Below are positions 43,501 to 53,961 of a stretch of 64,000 nt of DNA, piece after piece (position 1 is the stretch's first letter; each line of letters begins with the position of its first letter). The translations under genes were made by a program, and so were the position numbers. This DNA is from Acipenser ruthenus (taxonomy: Eukaryota; Chordata; Actinopteri; Acipenseriformes; Acipenseridae). The notes beneath the pieces were generated by a model that saw nothing but the letters and a program-made list of their open reading frames with translations, was not told where the DNA came from and did not search any database. The stretch lies in contig NC_081198.1 in the NCBI RefSeq assembly GCF_902713425.1, forward strand, positions 23,233,188-23,297,187, given 5' to 3'.

Positions 43501-43992
43501 TACGTCCCTCAGAGCACAATTGAAGTCACCTGACACGATGACGGGTACGTTCCCCAGCAGGAGTGGACGCAGCTGTGGAAAAAATTGAACTCTTTCGTTT
43601 TGGTTAGTGGGTGCGTAGACATTGACCAGTCTGAGGGGAGTGTTGTTGTATGTCACATCCACGCTCAGAATTCTACCAGGTTCTACCTCCCTGCTGCTGC
43701 GGGAGGTAATAAATGGGTTTTTAAACAGGATACCTACTCCGTCGGCTCTGGCTATGTTGGAGCCCGACCAGAAGGAGTCCCCCAGGGTCCAACTCTCCTT
43801 CAGGTCCCTATAATCAGGGCTCGACGAAATACCACACTCCTGCAGAAAGATGAGATCTGCTTTCAAGTTAGCTAGATAGTTTAGTACATCAAATCTTTTT
43901 TGTGTCTCCCTGATGCTCCTGACATTAACAGACACACATATCAGGGCCATCAGGGTAGCTAACAAGAAAAGGAGTCGCTGCGTCCACCCCAT
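40549..43992 (-). CDS. Keno ORF2 of K8: APE endonuclease/reverse transcriptase, intact
   Basis: 1147 aa with the same domain order and all catalytic residues described for K5. It differs from K5 by only a few residues (SDFTLCDAG, DSRGRIVED). The ATG (43992) follows the ORF1 TAG after 5 nt, so the ORFs are probably linked by termination-reinitiation. Near-identity of the three complete ORF2s (K5, K8, K9) points to recent activity or gene conversion within the array. Confidence 0.95.
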   Translation of the reverse strand: MGWTQRLLFLLATLMALICVSVNVRSIRETQKRFDVLNYLANLKADLIFLQECGISSSPDYRDLKESWTLGDSFWSGSNIARADGVGILFKNPFITSRSSREVEPGRILSVDVTYNNTPLRLVNVYAPTNQNERVQFFPQLRPLLLGNVPVIVSGDFNCALRDVDRSRPRNDRSSRVLSSVISDFTLCDAGKDLVPPFTWVSSSGTSFSRIDLVLHTSSLTKTAVDTQAVFFSDHRLLQVTLQVPQTSQMGSGVWKLNTSLLDDPSIAAAYKSRLVEWTTLRDLFNSPIEWWEMVKMRTKGYFIAAGKRKAKERRAKYKYLNAALQRLSLLQLRGFPVSDEIAQTKLDLSVLCREEQRKVMHNAKVQKMEEDEKCTRFFFQKTREKRHLMSSMLDSRGRIVEDSEGVKKVVENFYRDLYNIKATDDTLIEWFLSQLEPDSVRDEEEEEKDPELTLEELTQAVKTMNTGKTPGPDGIPGEYYHLFWDTLKVHLAEVYRAVYREKRLGPSMRESVITLLHKKGEVKDLRNWRPISLLCVDYKILAKALMLRLQVHLPLVIGPDQACGVPGRSITDILMLTRDILAYSRERNHPLCLFNLDQEKAFDRVSHEYMYKVMDQMKFAPGLREWVKTIYTNISTRVLVNRHLTGKISIQSGVRQGCPLSPLLYVVCIEPLLQAIRRDTNITGFQLPGSNGVQVKTTAYMDDVSLICTNTSSVPRISNILEKYCTATGAVINKSKSEVYVSKNWQVDRELSDMYPVKKDKIKILGLIFENNSSGAQSWTAAINQVRKKIGGWSTRSLTMTGRVLITKSILFPILSYVGKIFPPDRTTKKVVDRIIHRFIWGSKMERVKRATLSKADKKGGKGVPDVVQLTRVQGLTQTIKNIQALDRKVCYMNRFYFATCLRALGLCTIDNTVPYSWDPPLYYRTLRDTIYKLGLDKAKLASWEYKAVTKYLAGSQEIEKVATFSLTQSQKIWENVSHSCLSNVQKDIAWNTVHSALPTRAFMFRRGLAQVETCPYAKCRKRETPAHIFWECDVAGSVWLSVSVFLNRFADTAKMTAETVLYGPAGGITTSTAKCVWRVINVVKQILWEGRNVCVYHKQELDTITTTRRAQTLIKDFVILDIRTLGKDKACAEWRIAGLQDVKME

Positions 43993-43997
43993 AGCGA

Positions 43998-45943
43998 CTA
44001 TGATTGGGAGGTCGGGACACTCTTCCTACTCTTAGCTCTACGCTTGCTTCGAGGGGGCTTGGGCTTATTTGCAACTCCCATCACCCCTGAGAAGGTACTC
44101 ACTGCTGCCTCGTCCAAGAAGGCACCATCTTTATATGCACAGTACGTGGAGTTGTTTGGGCTATTCAACTCCCCACAAGGTAAGTCTGGTGGAACTTGCT
44201 CAGGGCCCCTCGGAACGTGTGGGTCAGCTTTGTCCTGGGGGGGGGTTATGACAGACAGCATTCTTTGGCTGTTACCGTCTGCTGAATTGGAGCTGTTAGC
44301 AGACTTCTGGCTTACCGCGTCCAGGGGTATTCCCATGTCCTCCAGTGCTGTATCTAGGAGGACCTCTAGGGGGCCCCTGGTTTTGCCCATACAAGGGAGG
44401 GGGTCAAGGATGCTTTGAAGGGAGGCCCTTCGCTTGAAGAGGGTCATTGCTACCGAGGTACTGCTGGTCAGGGAAGGTGTTGACCCCGACCTCTCCCTCA
44501 GTGCATTAGTGAACACCTCTTCTGCGAGGTGTGCTAGGGTTTGTGCCAACGACTGGGAAGGCTGGCTGGGGATGCCCTGGCTGGCTGCTACCTGCCCACT
44601 AGACGGCAGTGTAGCCATCCCACTCGCCTCCGTCTCTGCCTGCGAGGGCAAGACTGGGGACTTTGTGTGGACATTAGCTGGTTTTGGATCTATGGGGGCC
44701 ACCTGCAACTTGCTGTCTTTGATCTTGATCTTCTTTCTTTTCCCCCCATCGTCTCTACCCTTTCTTTTCCCCACCCTCTGCTGGTTCTTCATTCCCTTCC
44801 CCTCCTTTTCACTCTCACTTTCACTGTCGCTTTCGCTTTCCTCCCCCACGGACTCAATCCTTATGGCGTCATAACGAGAGCCGAGGGGGAGTGCTGGCGC
44901 TGAGAGGGCCCTACTCAGGGGGGGCCGCTGCTGGGTCCGGGCTCCCTCCCTGCCTCGTGTTCTGTATCAGAGGAGCTACTGGAGGAGCTAGTGGAGTAGC
45001 TATTGTACTCTCTCTCTGGGCTGGGGGAAGGGGTCCTCGTAAAACGGGACATGTCTCGGGGGCGGGGGGGTGAGGGGGGTGCTGGTGATGATGGTGGTGC
45101 TGGAGTCTGGGTTTTGGATACTGTTGGTGGTGATGTGGACTGATCTTTGTTATTTGTTCCCTCTTCCTGCTCAGGCCTAGGCTTGTTCGTATTTGCCTTG
45201 CTGGCTCTGGCCATGTTGGCATAGGAAGAGGGGCAGTCCTTAAACAGGTGCCCCTTCTTTCCACACAAATTGCACTGCCTCTCTTCTCTGCAGTGGCTGG
45301 TCTCGTGGGGGGCGCCGCAGTTCCTGCACTTGACTACAGTACATGCGGCCGCCAGGTGTCCTAATTCCCCACATTTCCTGCAGAGTTTTGGCATCCCATT
45401 ATAGAATACCAGCCCTCTGTTGGGCCCTAACACTATGGAGTTTGGAATGTGGCGGACGCCTCCAATGCCCGATGGATCAACATTAAGGCGTACCAGCCAC
45501 TTTCTGGCTCCTGTCCAAACCCCATCTTCGTCTGTAATTTTCCTCCCTTCTGATGACACCCTCCCATAGCGGTTAAGCCATGTTGTAATATCATAGTCGC
45601 TAACAGCCTCATTGAAAAATTGGACAGTAACAACTTTCATTTCTCTGTCTGTCAGTGCATCCACACAAAATTCTTTGTATGGAGCGAGATATTTATTCTC
45701 CCCCCAAAAGGACCACATTTCTTGTAACTTTTGGGGGTTCCTAAAACTGACCTCAAACACTTCCTTAAGCCCTGGCAATTTCACCAAACAATTCAAGTCA
45801 GAAGGGGAAAAACCCATACCCCTCTGAAGAATGGTCCGGCTGAACTCCAGTCTCGTCAGTCCTGGTTCCGTTTCATCTTGCTTGTTTCTTGTGAAGCGCA
45901 CCGCATTGTGCCTCCTGGTTTCCTGGGTTGGCCGGAACGCCAT
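43998..45943 (-). pseudogene. Keno ORF1 of K8 (CCHC RNA-binding protein), one frameshift
   Basis: About 648 codons. The N-terminal region (1-185) is unassigned but looks like the folded, RRM-like part of Tx1-clade ORF1 proteins. Three CCHC knuckles follow at 188-201, 206-218 and 224-237. The C-terminal half is low complexity: Pro-rich, a Ser run, an acidic SESESE stretch and a basic KRKGRDDGGKRKK patch. ORF1 proteins bind the element RNA to form the RNP. The G-run at 44918-44924 (plus strand) has 7 bases against 8 in K9, which ends the first frame after GPSSGPP (44915); the rest is open from about 44849 down. A sequencing slip in the homopolymer is possible. Confidence 0.88.
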
Positions 45944-46229
45944 CCTTCAGCTGGCTCCTCCGATTGGGGTGGGAGAAGCCTCTGGACGTCCGGGTTGTCT
46001 CTCTCTACGGAAAAGAGACAACGTAAGCAGCAAATCTGGGCAGTTGAAGGAACTATTACTTTAGTCCCTGAGGAGATGGTCGCCTCGCAAGAGGGACCCC
46101 CTCCCCAGGTGAACGGTGTCCTTCCCTGGCGGAGTAGGGGGCGCTGCTTGGCACCGAGACCACGTAGGAAGAATCGTGGCTGTGACGCCTCCTCGGGGTC
46201 CGGGGCCGCCCTCTGCTCCTCCCAGATGG

Positions 46230-46242
46230 CGCCCTCTGCTGG
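46230..46242 (-). promoter_or_regulatory. CTCF-like motif in Keno 5' UTR (K8)
   Basis: CCAGCAGAGGGCG on the minus strand, 13/13 to the CTCF core, in the sense orientation of the element. Confidence 0.55.
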
Positions 46243-46682
46243 GCGCCTGCTGCTCTCTCGGTCTGGATCTCGATTACAATCAAGGGCTGGGGATGAGGTC
46301 GTCTAGGTCATCAAAGGGTCCTCAAAGGTCGTCTGGATGGTAGGTCCTCCTTCTCTCTAACTCCAGGAACGTCTGGAAAAGCCGGAACCGCCTGAAAAAG
46401 AAAAAAACGGGAACCGCCTGAAAAAGAAAAAACTGCTCTCAACAGTCAACAAAATCTTGAAAGACCCTCGGCCTGGATTGGGCAAGCCAAAACCAGACTG
46501 AGCATTAGTCTTCCAAAAAGTTGCCGAGCTGAAGAAAGCCAGTCAAAAATAAAAAAAATTCTGTTCCTCCTCACCCGAACAAACCTCTCACAGACCCTCG
46601 GAGGGAGCGGGCAATGCCACTACCCTCTAAGCCTTAGTCTTAGAAAGATTTATTCGAACTGAAGAGAAGCCAGAGTATATGG

Positions 46683-47768
46683 CTGGCTAAGAAGGACCTG
46701 GCATAGGGACATGTTACACCACACTTGTCTGGTTAGCTGCATGCTCCCAGGAAACAAACTGCTGCTGTCTACATCATCACCACATGTGAATAAAAAAAAG
46801 AAAGACAGCAAGAAAGAAAGAGAGAAAGAAAGAGAAAGAAAGAAAGAGAGAAAGAAAAAAAAAAAGAAGTAAAACGGCGGGAAAACTTGCATCAACACTG
46901 GCACTCTCCCTCCAGCAGGGGTAGACAAAATGCTGACAGGAGAGATCCAGATCTGACTTTGACCAACGTTAGAGAAAGGTGTGCACCGTTCCCAGAGGTA
47001 CTGCAATACCGGGCCGATGCGTGGAGTGGACGGAGCAAGCCCCTGTTCCATCTCCCGATTCCAAAAATCAATTTAATATATGGTCCCCTGATAGGGGACG
47101 TATCAGATATTAAACTGATAAGAACAGATACTACACTTGATCTTAGCCAAAAGGCCGAGAAGCGATGGCGACTTGGCCCTTGCCCGGGGCCCCCCAGCCC
47201 GGACGGCACAGGGGGATTCAAAGGTGGGTGCAAAATTCCAAGCACAAGCAGACCCCCAAAAAACGGGCTGCTGCTTCCAGAGGGGAAATGTGCAATTTAA
47301 GCAGGAGAAAACAAAACAAAGCAAAAACACACACATAACACCAAAAACAAAACATAAACTGGCGGAGTGCGTCTTACAAATAGTCATGCCAAGCTGCTAT
47401 GCTGTGCAAGGTGCCTTGGGTAACTACAACTGTGCCTCGCTGGCTGGCTGGCTTGCTAAGAAGGTCCTGGCATAGGGACATGTTCCACCACACTTGTCTG
47501 GTTAGCTGCATGCTCCCAGGAAACAACCTGCTGCTGTCTACATCATCACCACATGTGAATAAAAGAAAGAAAGACAGCAAGAAAGAAAGAGAGAAAGAAA
47601 GAGAGAAAGAGAGAAAGAAAGAGAGAAAGAAAGAAAGAGAGAAAGAAAAAAAAAGAAGTAAAACGGCGGGAAAACTTGCATCAACACTGGCACTCTCCCT
47701 CCAGCAGGGGTAGACAAAATGCTCACAGGAGAGATCCAGATCTGACTTTGACCAACGTTAGAGAAAGG
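46683..47768 (-). repeat. U2 array block F: one U2 gene and one cut unit
   Basis: Variant spacer beside the K8 5' end, microsatellite at about 46790-46868, U2 copy 14, a majority spacer with microsatellite at about 47562-47658, then the 3' flank of the unit cut by K9. Confidence 0.93.
46980..47166 (-). ncRNA. U2: U2 snRNA gene, copy 14
   Basis: Full length with one change near the 3' end (46994, CCCAGAGG for CCCGGAGG), in the stem IV region. Promoter and 3' box are the majority type. Confidence 0.95.
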
Positions 47769-47921
47769 TGTGCACCGTTCCCGGAGGTACTGCAATACCG
47801 GGCCGATGCGTGGAGTGGACGGAGCAAGCCCCTGTTCCATCTCCCGATTCCAAAAATCAATTTAATATATGGTCCCCTGATAGGGGACGTATCAGATATT
47901 AAACTGATAAGAACAGATACT
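47769..47921 (-). pseudogene. U2 3' fragment with an unusual cut point (about nt 35-39) at K9
   Basis: More U2 is kept than at the standard site: the fragment starts within GTAGTATCTG. AGTAT is shared between the Keno end and U2, so the cut lies anywhere from nt 34/35 to 39/40. The second LINE family Z cuts U2 at the same place. Confidence 0.92.
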
Positions 47922-48444
47922 CTTTTATTGAGATTTTACATTTTTTACATTTACACCCATTCGTTTTTTCATTCATTTTACATTTCTTTTAAAGATGACA
48001 TTCATGCATACAGACATACATTTTGTTTTAAAAGCATTTAAAATACATTTAAAAACACCAAGACAATTGTGCTTTGTACATGGTTAAAACAGACACAGAT
48101 TAAAATCAACATGAAAAAAACCTGTGCTGTTTTAAAAGTGACTGGAAAAAAAGAACCATCTATAAAAAACCAGTGCTTGTGAGGGCCGGGGAGTGCTCTC
48201 TAAAAAAGTTCAAAAGTGAACATAAAACTAGATCTAAAACAGGGACAGGGGAAAAGGGACAGTGTATAGAACAGTGAGTTAAAATTCTAAAATTTTAAAA
48301 CACTTAAAATGTAACTTTTAATAGTTTACATTAAAAATCTTAAAGATACATAAAACAAAACAAAACAAAATCAAATAAAACATTCAACGTAAATCAAATA
48401 AAAGTCCATAAAACTGAAACAAAAAGACTACATAAAACCAGGGC

Positions 48445-48496
48445 ACCGTTGAAAAAACGGTCATGCCAGCTAAAAAGGGCGGAATGCTGGCATGAC
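48445..48496 (-). other. Paired hairpins in Keno 3' UTR (K9), loop variant
   Basis: Same stems as in K1 with a five-base small loop (gaaaa). Confidence 0.6.
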
Positions 48497-48566
48497 AAAA
48501 TAAATAAAAGGCTTAGCGGTGCCCCGTAGTCCCGCTCCTAGGAGCTAGCGGTTCCAGTTTTTTCCT

Positions 48567-51500
48567 TTATTCCATCTTCACGTCCTGAAGTCCGGCGATC
48601 CTCCACTCCGCGCAGGCCTTGTCCTTCCCGAGGGTCCGGATGTCCAGAATTACAAAGTCCTTGATAAGAGTTTGTGCCCTTCTGGTCGTGGTGATAGTGT
48701 CTAGCTCCTGCTTGTGATAGACACAGACGTTACGGCCTTCCCACAGGATCTGCTTGACAACATTGATGACACGCCAAACGCACTTAGCTGTGCTGGTATC
48801 GATTCCTCCCGCAGGCCCATAGAGCACAGTCTCAGCGGTCATCTTGGCCGTGTCAGCAAACCTGTTTAGGAAGACAGAGACAGAGAGCCAGACACTGCCA
48901 GCCACATCACACTCCCAGAAGATATGGGCTGGTGTTTCTCTCTTGCGGCACTTTGCATAGGGGCATGTTTCTACTTGGGCTAGTCCCCTCCTGAACATGA
49001 ACGCTCGAGTGGGGAGTGCACTGTGGACGGTGTTCCATGCTATATCCTTCTGGACATTACTGAGGCAGCTGTGAGACACATTCTCCCAGATTTTTTGGCT
49101 TTGGGTGAGGGAGAAAGTAGCTACTTTTTCAATTTCCTGGGAACCGGCAAGATATTTAGTTACAGCCTTGTATTCCCAGGAGGCCAATTTTGCTTTATCT
49201 AAGCCCAATTTATATATAGTGTCCCTTAAGGTTCTATAATACAATGGGGGGTCCCAGGAGTACGGCACGGTGTTATCAATAGTGCAGAGGCCCAAGGCCC
49301 TGAGACAGGTGGCAAAATAGAAACGATTCATGTAACATACCTTCCTGTCCAGGGCCTGGATGTTCTTGATAGTTTGCGTGAGCCCCTGCACTCGGGTGAG
49401 CTGCACAACGTCCGGGACCCCCTTACCTCCCTTCTTGTCGGCTTTACTCAGGGTGGCTCGCTTTACCCTCTCCATCTTGCTGCCCCAGATAAAGCGGTGG
49501 ATAATGCGGTCCACCACTTTTTTGGTGGTCCTGTCTGGGGGAAAGATTTTTCCTACATAAGAGAGGATGGGGAACAGTATAGACTTGGTTATTAATACTC
49601 TACCCGTCATTGTTAAGGATCTTGTGCTCCATCCGCCAATCTTTTTACGGACCTGGTTAATGGCCGCCGTCCAGCTCTGGGCCCCAGAGCTATTGTTCTC
49701 GATAATGAGGCCCAGAATCTTGATTTTGTCCTTTTTGACAGGGTACATGTCCGACAGTTCCCTATCTACCTGCCAATTTTTAGACACGTAGACTTCGCTC
49801 TTGGACTTATTAATCACTGCCCCGGTCGCCGTGCAGTACTTCTCAAGGATATTACTAATCCGAGGTACCGACGATGTGTTGGTGCAAATGAGTGACACAT
49901 CGTCCATATATGCTGTTGTTTTGACCTGGACCCCGTTGGATCCAGGCAGCTGGAAACCAGTTATATTGGTATCCCTACGAATTGCCTGCAGGAGGGGTTC
50001 AATGCACACGACATATAGCAGTGGGGATAGTGGGCAACCCTGTCTGACCCCTGACTGGATAGATATTTTACCAGTCAGGTGCCTGTTCACCAAGACTCGG
50101 GTACTAATGTTTGTATATATGGTTTTAACCCACTCCCTAAGTCCAGGAGCGAATTTCATCTGGTCCATCACTTTGTACATATATTCATGGCTTACCCTAT
50201 CGAACGCCTTCTCCTGGTCAAGGTTGAACAGGCAGAGGGGATGGTTCCGTTCTCTAGAATAAGCCAGAATGTCCCTTGTTAACATTAAAATATCCGTGAT
50301 GGACCTCCCTGGGACGCCACAAGCCTGGTCGGGGCCAATGACCAAAGGGAGGTGTACTTGTAGCCGGAGCATCAGAGCTTTGGCTAGTATCTTGTAATCC
50401 ACGCAAAGGAGGCTGATTGGGCGCCAATTCCGTAGATCTTTAACTTCCCCTTTCTTATGAAGGAGAGTAATTACACTCTCCCGCATAGAAGGGCCCAACC
50501 GCTTCTCCCTGTAGACCGCTCTGTAGACCTCCGCTAAATGGACTTTTAGCGTGTCCCAAAAAAGATGGTAATACTCACCCGGGATGCCATCTGGACCTGG
50601 CGTCTTACCGGTGTTCATGGTCTTAACCGCCTGGGTGAGCTCCTCCAGCGTGAGTTCTGGGTCCTTCTCCTCCTCCTCGTCGTCCCGCACTGAGTCAGGC
50701 TCCAACTGGCTCAGGAACCACTCTATCAGGGTGTCATCTGTAGCTTTGATGTTATACAGGTCCCTATAGAAGTTCTCTACCACTTTTTTCACTCCCTCAC
50801 TATCCTCTACTATCCTCCCCCTGCTGTCGAGCATGGAGGACATCAAGTGCCGCTTCTCCCTCGTTTTCTGGAAGAAGAAGCGAGTACACTTTTCGTCTTC
50901 CTCCATTTTTTGCACTTTTGCATTGTGCATGACCTTTCGTTGTTCCTCCCTACAAAGCACTGAAAGATCTAGCTTGGTCTGGGCTATCTCGTCGCTTACA
51001 GGGAACCCCCGAAGCTGAAGCAGGCTCAGACGCTGGAGGGCAGCATTCAGGTGTTTATATTTGGCCCTCCTTTCTTTTGCTTTCCTCTTGCCTGCTGCTA
51101 TGAAATAACCCTTAGTTCTCATTTTGACCATCTCCAACCACTCTATAGGGGAGTTGAATAGGTCACGCAAAGTGGTCCACTCAACAAGCCTGCTCTTATA
51201 GGCTGCAGCTATGGAGGGGTCATCGAGTAAGGAGGTGTTTAATTTCCAAACCCCTGACCCCATCTGGGAGGTCTGAGGGACCTGCAATGTTACCTGCAGG
51301 AGCCTATGGTCAGAGAAGAAGACGGCCTGGGTGTCTACTGCCGTCTTCGTAAGGGAGCTGGTATGCAGGACGAGATCTATACGGGAGAAGGAGGTCCCAG
51401 ATGAGCTCACCCAGGTAAAGGGAGGCACCAGGTCCTTACCTGCATCACACAGGGAGAAATCAAATATTACGGAGGACAAAACTCTACTAGAGCGGTCGTT

Positions 51501-52010
51501 GCGTGGCCTGCTCCGGTCTACGTCCCTCAGAGCACAATTGAAGTCACCTGACACGATGACGGGTACGTTCCCCAGCAGGAGTGGACGCAGCTGTGGAAAA
51601 AATTGAACTCTTTCGTTTTGGTTAGTGGGTGCGTAGACATTGACCAGTCTGAGGGGAGTGTTGTTGTATGTCACATCCACGCTCAGAATTCTACCAGGTT
51701 CTACCTCCCTGCTGCTGCGGGAGGTAATAAATGGGTTTTTAAACAGGATACCTACTCCGTCGGCTCTGGCTATGTTGGAGCCCGACCAGAAGGAGTCCCC
51801 CAGGGTCCAACTCTCCTTCAGGTCCCTATAATCAGGGCTCGACGAAATACCACACTCCTGCAGAAAGATGAGATCTGCTTTCAAGTTAGCTAGATAGTTT
51901 AGTACATCAAATCTTTTTTGTGTCTCCCTGATGCTCCTGACATTAACAGACACACATATCAGGGCCATCAGGGTAGCTAACAAGAAAAGGAGTCGCTGCG
52001 TCCACCCCAT
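48567..52010 (-). CDS. Keno ORF2 of K9: APE endonuclease/reverse transcriptase, intact
   Basis: 1147 aa, unbroken, all motifs as in K5. Private residues: VIFDFSLCD, IEWLEMVKM and LGLIIENNS; KYKHLNA and GGIDTST are shared with K4. None touches a catalytic motif. ORF1 stop TAG (52016-52018) and ORF2 ATG (52008-52010) are separated by TCGCT. Confidence 0.95.
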   Translation of the reverse strand: MGWTQRLLFLLATLMALICVSVNVRSIRETQKRFDVLNYLANLKADLIFLQECGISSSPDYRDLKESWTLGDSFWSGSNIARADGVGILFKNPFITSRSSREVEPGRILSVDVTYNNTPLRLVNVYAPTNQNERVQFFPQLRPLLLGNVPVIVSGDFNCALRDVDRSRPRNDRSSRVLSSVIFDFSLCDAGKDLVPPFTWVSSSGTSFSRIDLVLHTSSLTKTAVDTQAVFFSDHRLLQVTLQVPQTSQMGSGVWKLNTSLLDDPSIAAAYKSRLVEWTTLRDLFNSPIEWLEMVKMRTKGYFIAAGKRKAKERRAKYKHLNAALQRLSLLQLRGFPVSDEIAQTKLDLSVLCREEQRKVMHNAKVQKMEEDEKCTRFFFQKTREKRHLMSSMLDSRGRIVEDSEGVKKVVENFYRDLYNIKATDDTLIEWFLSQLEPDSVRDDEEEEKDPELTLEELTQAVKTMNTGKTPGPDGIPGEYYHLFWDTLKVHLAEVYRAVYREKRLGPSMRESVITLLHKKGEVKDLRNWRPISLLCVDYKILAKALMLRLQVHLPLVIGPDQACGVPGRSITDILMLTRDILAYSRERNHPLCLFNLDQEKAFDRVSHEYMYKVMDQMKFAPGLREWVKTIYTNISTRVLVNRHLTGKISIQSGVRQGCPLSPLLYVVCIEPLLQAIRRDTNITGFQLPGSNGVQVKTTAYMDDVSLICTNTSSVPRISNILEKYCTATGAVINKSKSEVYVSKNWQVDRELSDMYPVKKDKIKILGLIIENNSSGAQSWTAAINQVRKKIGGWSTRSLTMTGRVLITKSILFPILSYVGKIFPPDRTTKKVVDRIIHRFIWGSKMERVKRATLSKADKKGGKGVPDVVQLTRVQGLTQTIKNIQALDRKVCYMNRFYFATCLRALGLCTIDNTVPYSWDPPLYYRTLRDTIYKLGLDKAKLASWEYKAVTKYLAGSQEIEKVATFSLTQSQKIWENVSHSCLSNVQKDIAWNTVHSALPTRAFMFRRGLAQVETCPYAKCRKRETPAHIFWECDVAGSVWLSVSVFLNRFADTAKMTAETVLYGPAGGIDTSTAKCVWRVINVVKQILWEGRNVCVYHKQELDTITTTRRAQTLIKDFVILDIRTLGKDKACAEWRIAGLQDVKME

Positions 52011-52015
52011 AGCGA

Positions 52016-53961
52016 CTATGATTGGGAGGTCGGGACACTCTTCCTACTCTTAGCTCTACGCTTGCTTCGAGGGGGCTTGGGCTTATTTGCAACTCCCATC
52101 ACCCCTGAGAAGGTACTCACTGCTGCCTCGTCCAAGAAGGCACCGTCTTTATATGCACAGTACGTGGAGTTGTTGGGGCTATTCAACTCCCCACAAGGTA
52201 AGTCTGGTGGAACTTGCTCAGGGCCCCTCGGAACGTGTGGGTCAGCTTTGTCCTGGGGGGGGGTTATGACAGACAGCATTCTTTGGCTGTTACCGTCTGT
52301 TGAATTGGAGCTGTTAGCAGACTTCTGGCTTACCGCGTCCAGGGGTATTCCCATGTCCTCCAGTGCTGTATCTAGGAGGACCTCTAGGGGGCCCCTGGTT
52401 TTGCCCATACAAGGGAGGGGGTCAAGGATGCTTTGAAGGGAGGCCCTTCGCTTGAAGAGGGTCATTGCTACCGAGGTACTGCTGGTCAGGGAAGGTGTTG
52501 ACCCCGACCTCTCCCTCGGTGCATTAGTGAACACCTCTTCTGCGAGGTGTGCTAGGGTTTGTGCCAACGACTGGGAAGGCTGGCTGGGGATGCCCTGGCT
52601 GGCTGCTACCTGCCCACTAGGCGGCAGTGTAGCCGTCCCACTCGCCTCCGTCTCTGCCTGCGAGGGCAAGACTGGGGACTTTGTGTGGACATTAGCTGGT
52701 TTTGGATCTATGGGGGCCACCTGCAACTTGCTGTCTTTGATCCTGATCTTCTTTCTTTTCCCCCCCTCGTCTCTACCCTTTCTTTTCCCCACCCTCTGCT
52801 GGTTCTTCACTCCCTTCCCCTCCTTCTCACTCTCACTTTCACTGTCGCTTTTGCTTTCCTCCCCCACGGACTCAATCCTTATGGCGTCATAACGAGAGCC
52901 GAGGGGGAGTGCTGGCGCTGAGAGGGCCCTACTCAGGGGGGGGCCGCTGCTGGGTCCGGGCTCCCTCCCTGACTCGTGTTCTGCATCAGAGGAGCTACTG
53001 GAGGAGCTAGTGGAGTGGCTGTTGTACTCTCTCTCTGGGCTGGGGGAAGGGGTCCTCGTAAAACGGGACATGTCTCGGGGGCGGGGGGGTGAGGGGGTGC
53101 TGGTGATGATGGTGGTGCTGGAGTCTGGGTCTTGGATACTGTTGGTGGTGATGTGGACTGATCTTTGTTACTTGCTCCCTCTTCCTGCTCAGGCCTAGGC
53201 TTGTTCATGTTTGCCTTGCTGGCTCTGGCCATGTTGGCATAGGAAGAGGGGCAGTCCTTAAACAGGTGCCCCTTCTTTCCACACAAATTGCACTGCCTCT
53301 CTTCTCTGCAGTGGCTGGTCTCGTGGGGGGCGCCGCAGTTCCTGCACTTGACTACAGTACACGCGGCCGCCAGGTGTCCTAATTCCCCACATTTCCTGCA
53401 GAGTTTTGGCATCCCATTATAGAATACCAGCCCTCTGTTGGGCCCTAACACTATGGAGTTTGGAATGTGGCGGACGCCTCCAATGCCCGATGGATCAACA
53501 TTAAGGCGTACCAGCCACTTTCTGGCTCCTGTCCAAACCCCATCTTCATCTGTAATTTTCCTACCTTCTGATGACACCCTCCCATAGCGGTTAAGCCATG
53601 TTGTAATATCATAGTCGCTAACAGCCTCATTGAAAAATTGGACAGTAACAACTTTCATTTCTCTGTCTGTCAGTGCATCCACACAAAATTCTTTGTATGG
53701 AGCGAGATATTTATTCTCCCCCCAAAAGGACCACATTTCTTGTAACTTTTGGGGGTTCCTAAAACTGACCTCAAACACTTCCTTAAGCCCTGGCAATTTC
53801 ACCAAACAATTCAAGTCAGAAGGGGAAAAACCCATACCCCTCTGAAGAATGGTCCGGCTGAACTCCAGTCTCGTCAGTCCTGGTTCCGTTTCATCTTGCT
53901 TGTTTCTTGTGAAGCGCACCGCATTGTGCCTCCTGGTTTCCTGGGTTGGCCGGAACGCCAT
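52016..53961 (-). pseudogene. Keno ORF1 of K9 (CCHC RNA-binding protein), one frameshift
   Basis: Same architecture as in K8. The first frame runs from MAFRPTQETRR (53961) through the three knuckles and leaves its frame at the G-run 53093-53097 (5 bases against 6 in K8). The C-terminal half is open from MSRFTRTPSPS (53071) to SVPTSQS. K8 is whole where K9 is broken, and the reverse, so the shift is not a programmed one. Confidence 0.88.

Larger units (their letters stand above)
39914..46682 (-). mobile_element. Keno-like LINE K8, full length
   Basis: About 6.77 kb: 3' UTR 39914-40548 (beta), ORF2 40549-43992, ORF1 43998-45943, 5' UTR 45944-46682. The 3' end is at the standard U2 site. The 5' end lies in the spacer, so the U2 promoter and the first 53 nt of that U2 gene are gone (about 335 bp of target lost, or removed by later recombination). 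ORF2 is intact; ORF1 has one frameshift. Confidence 0.95.

Noticed and set aside
43998-45943. Programmed frameshifting within Keno ORF1
   Set aside because: K8 and K9 shift at different homopolymers, and each is in frame at the other's site.
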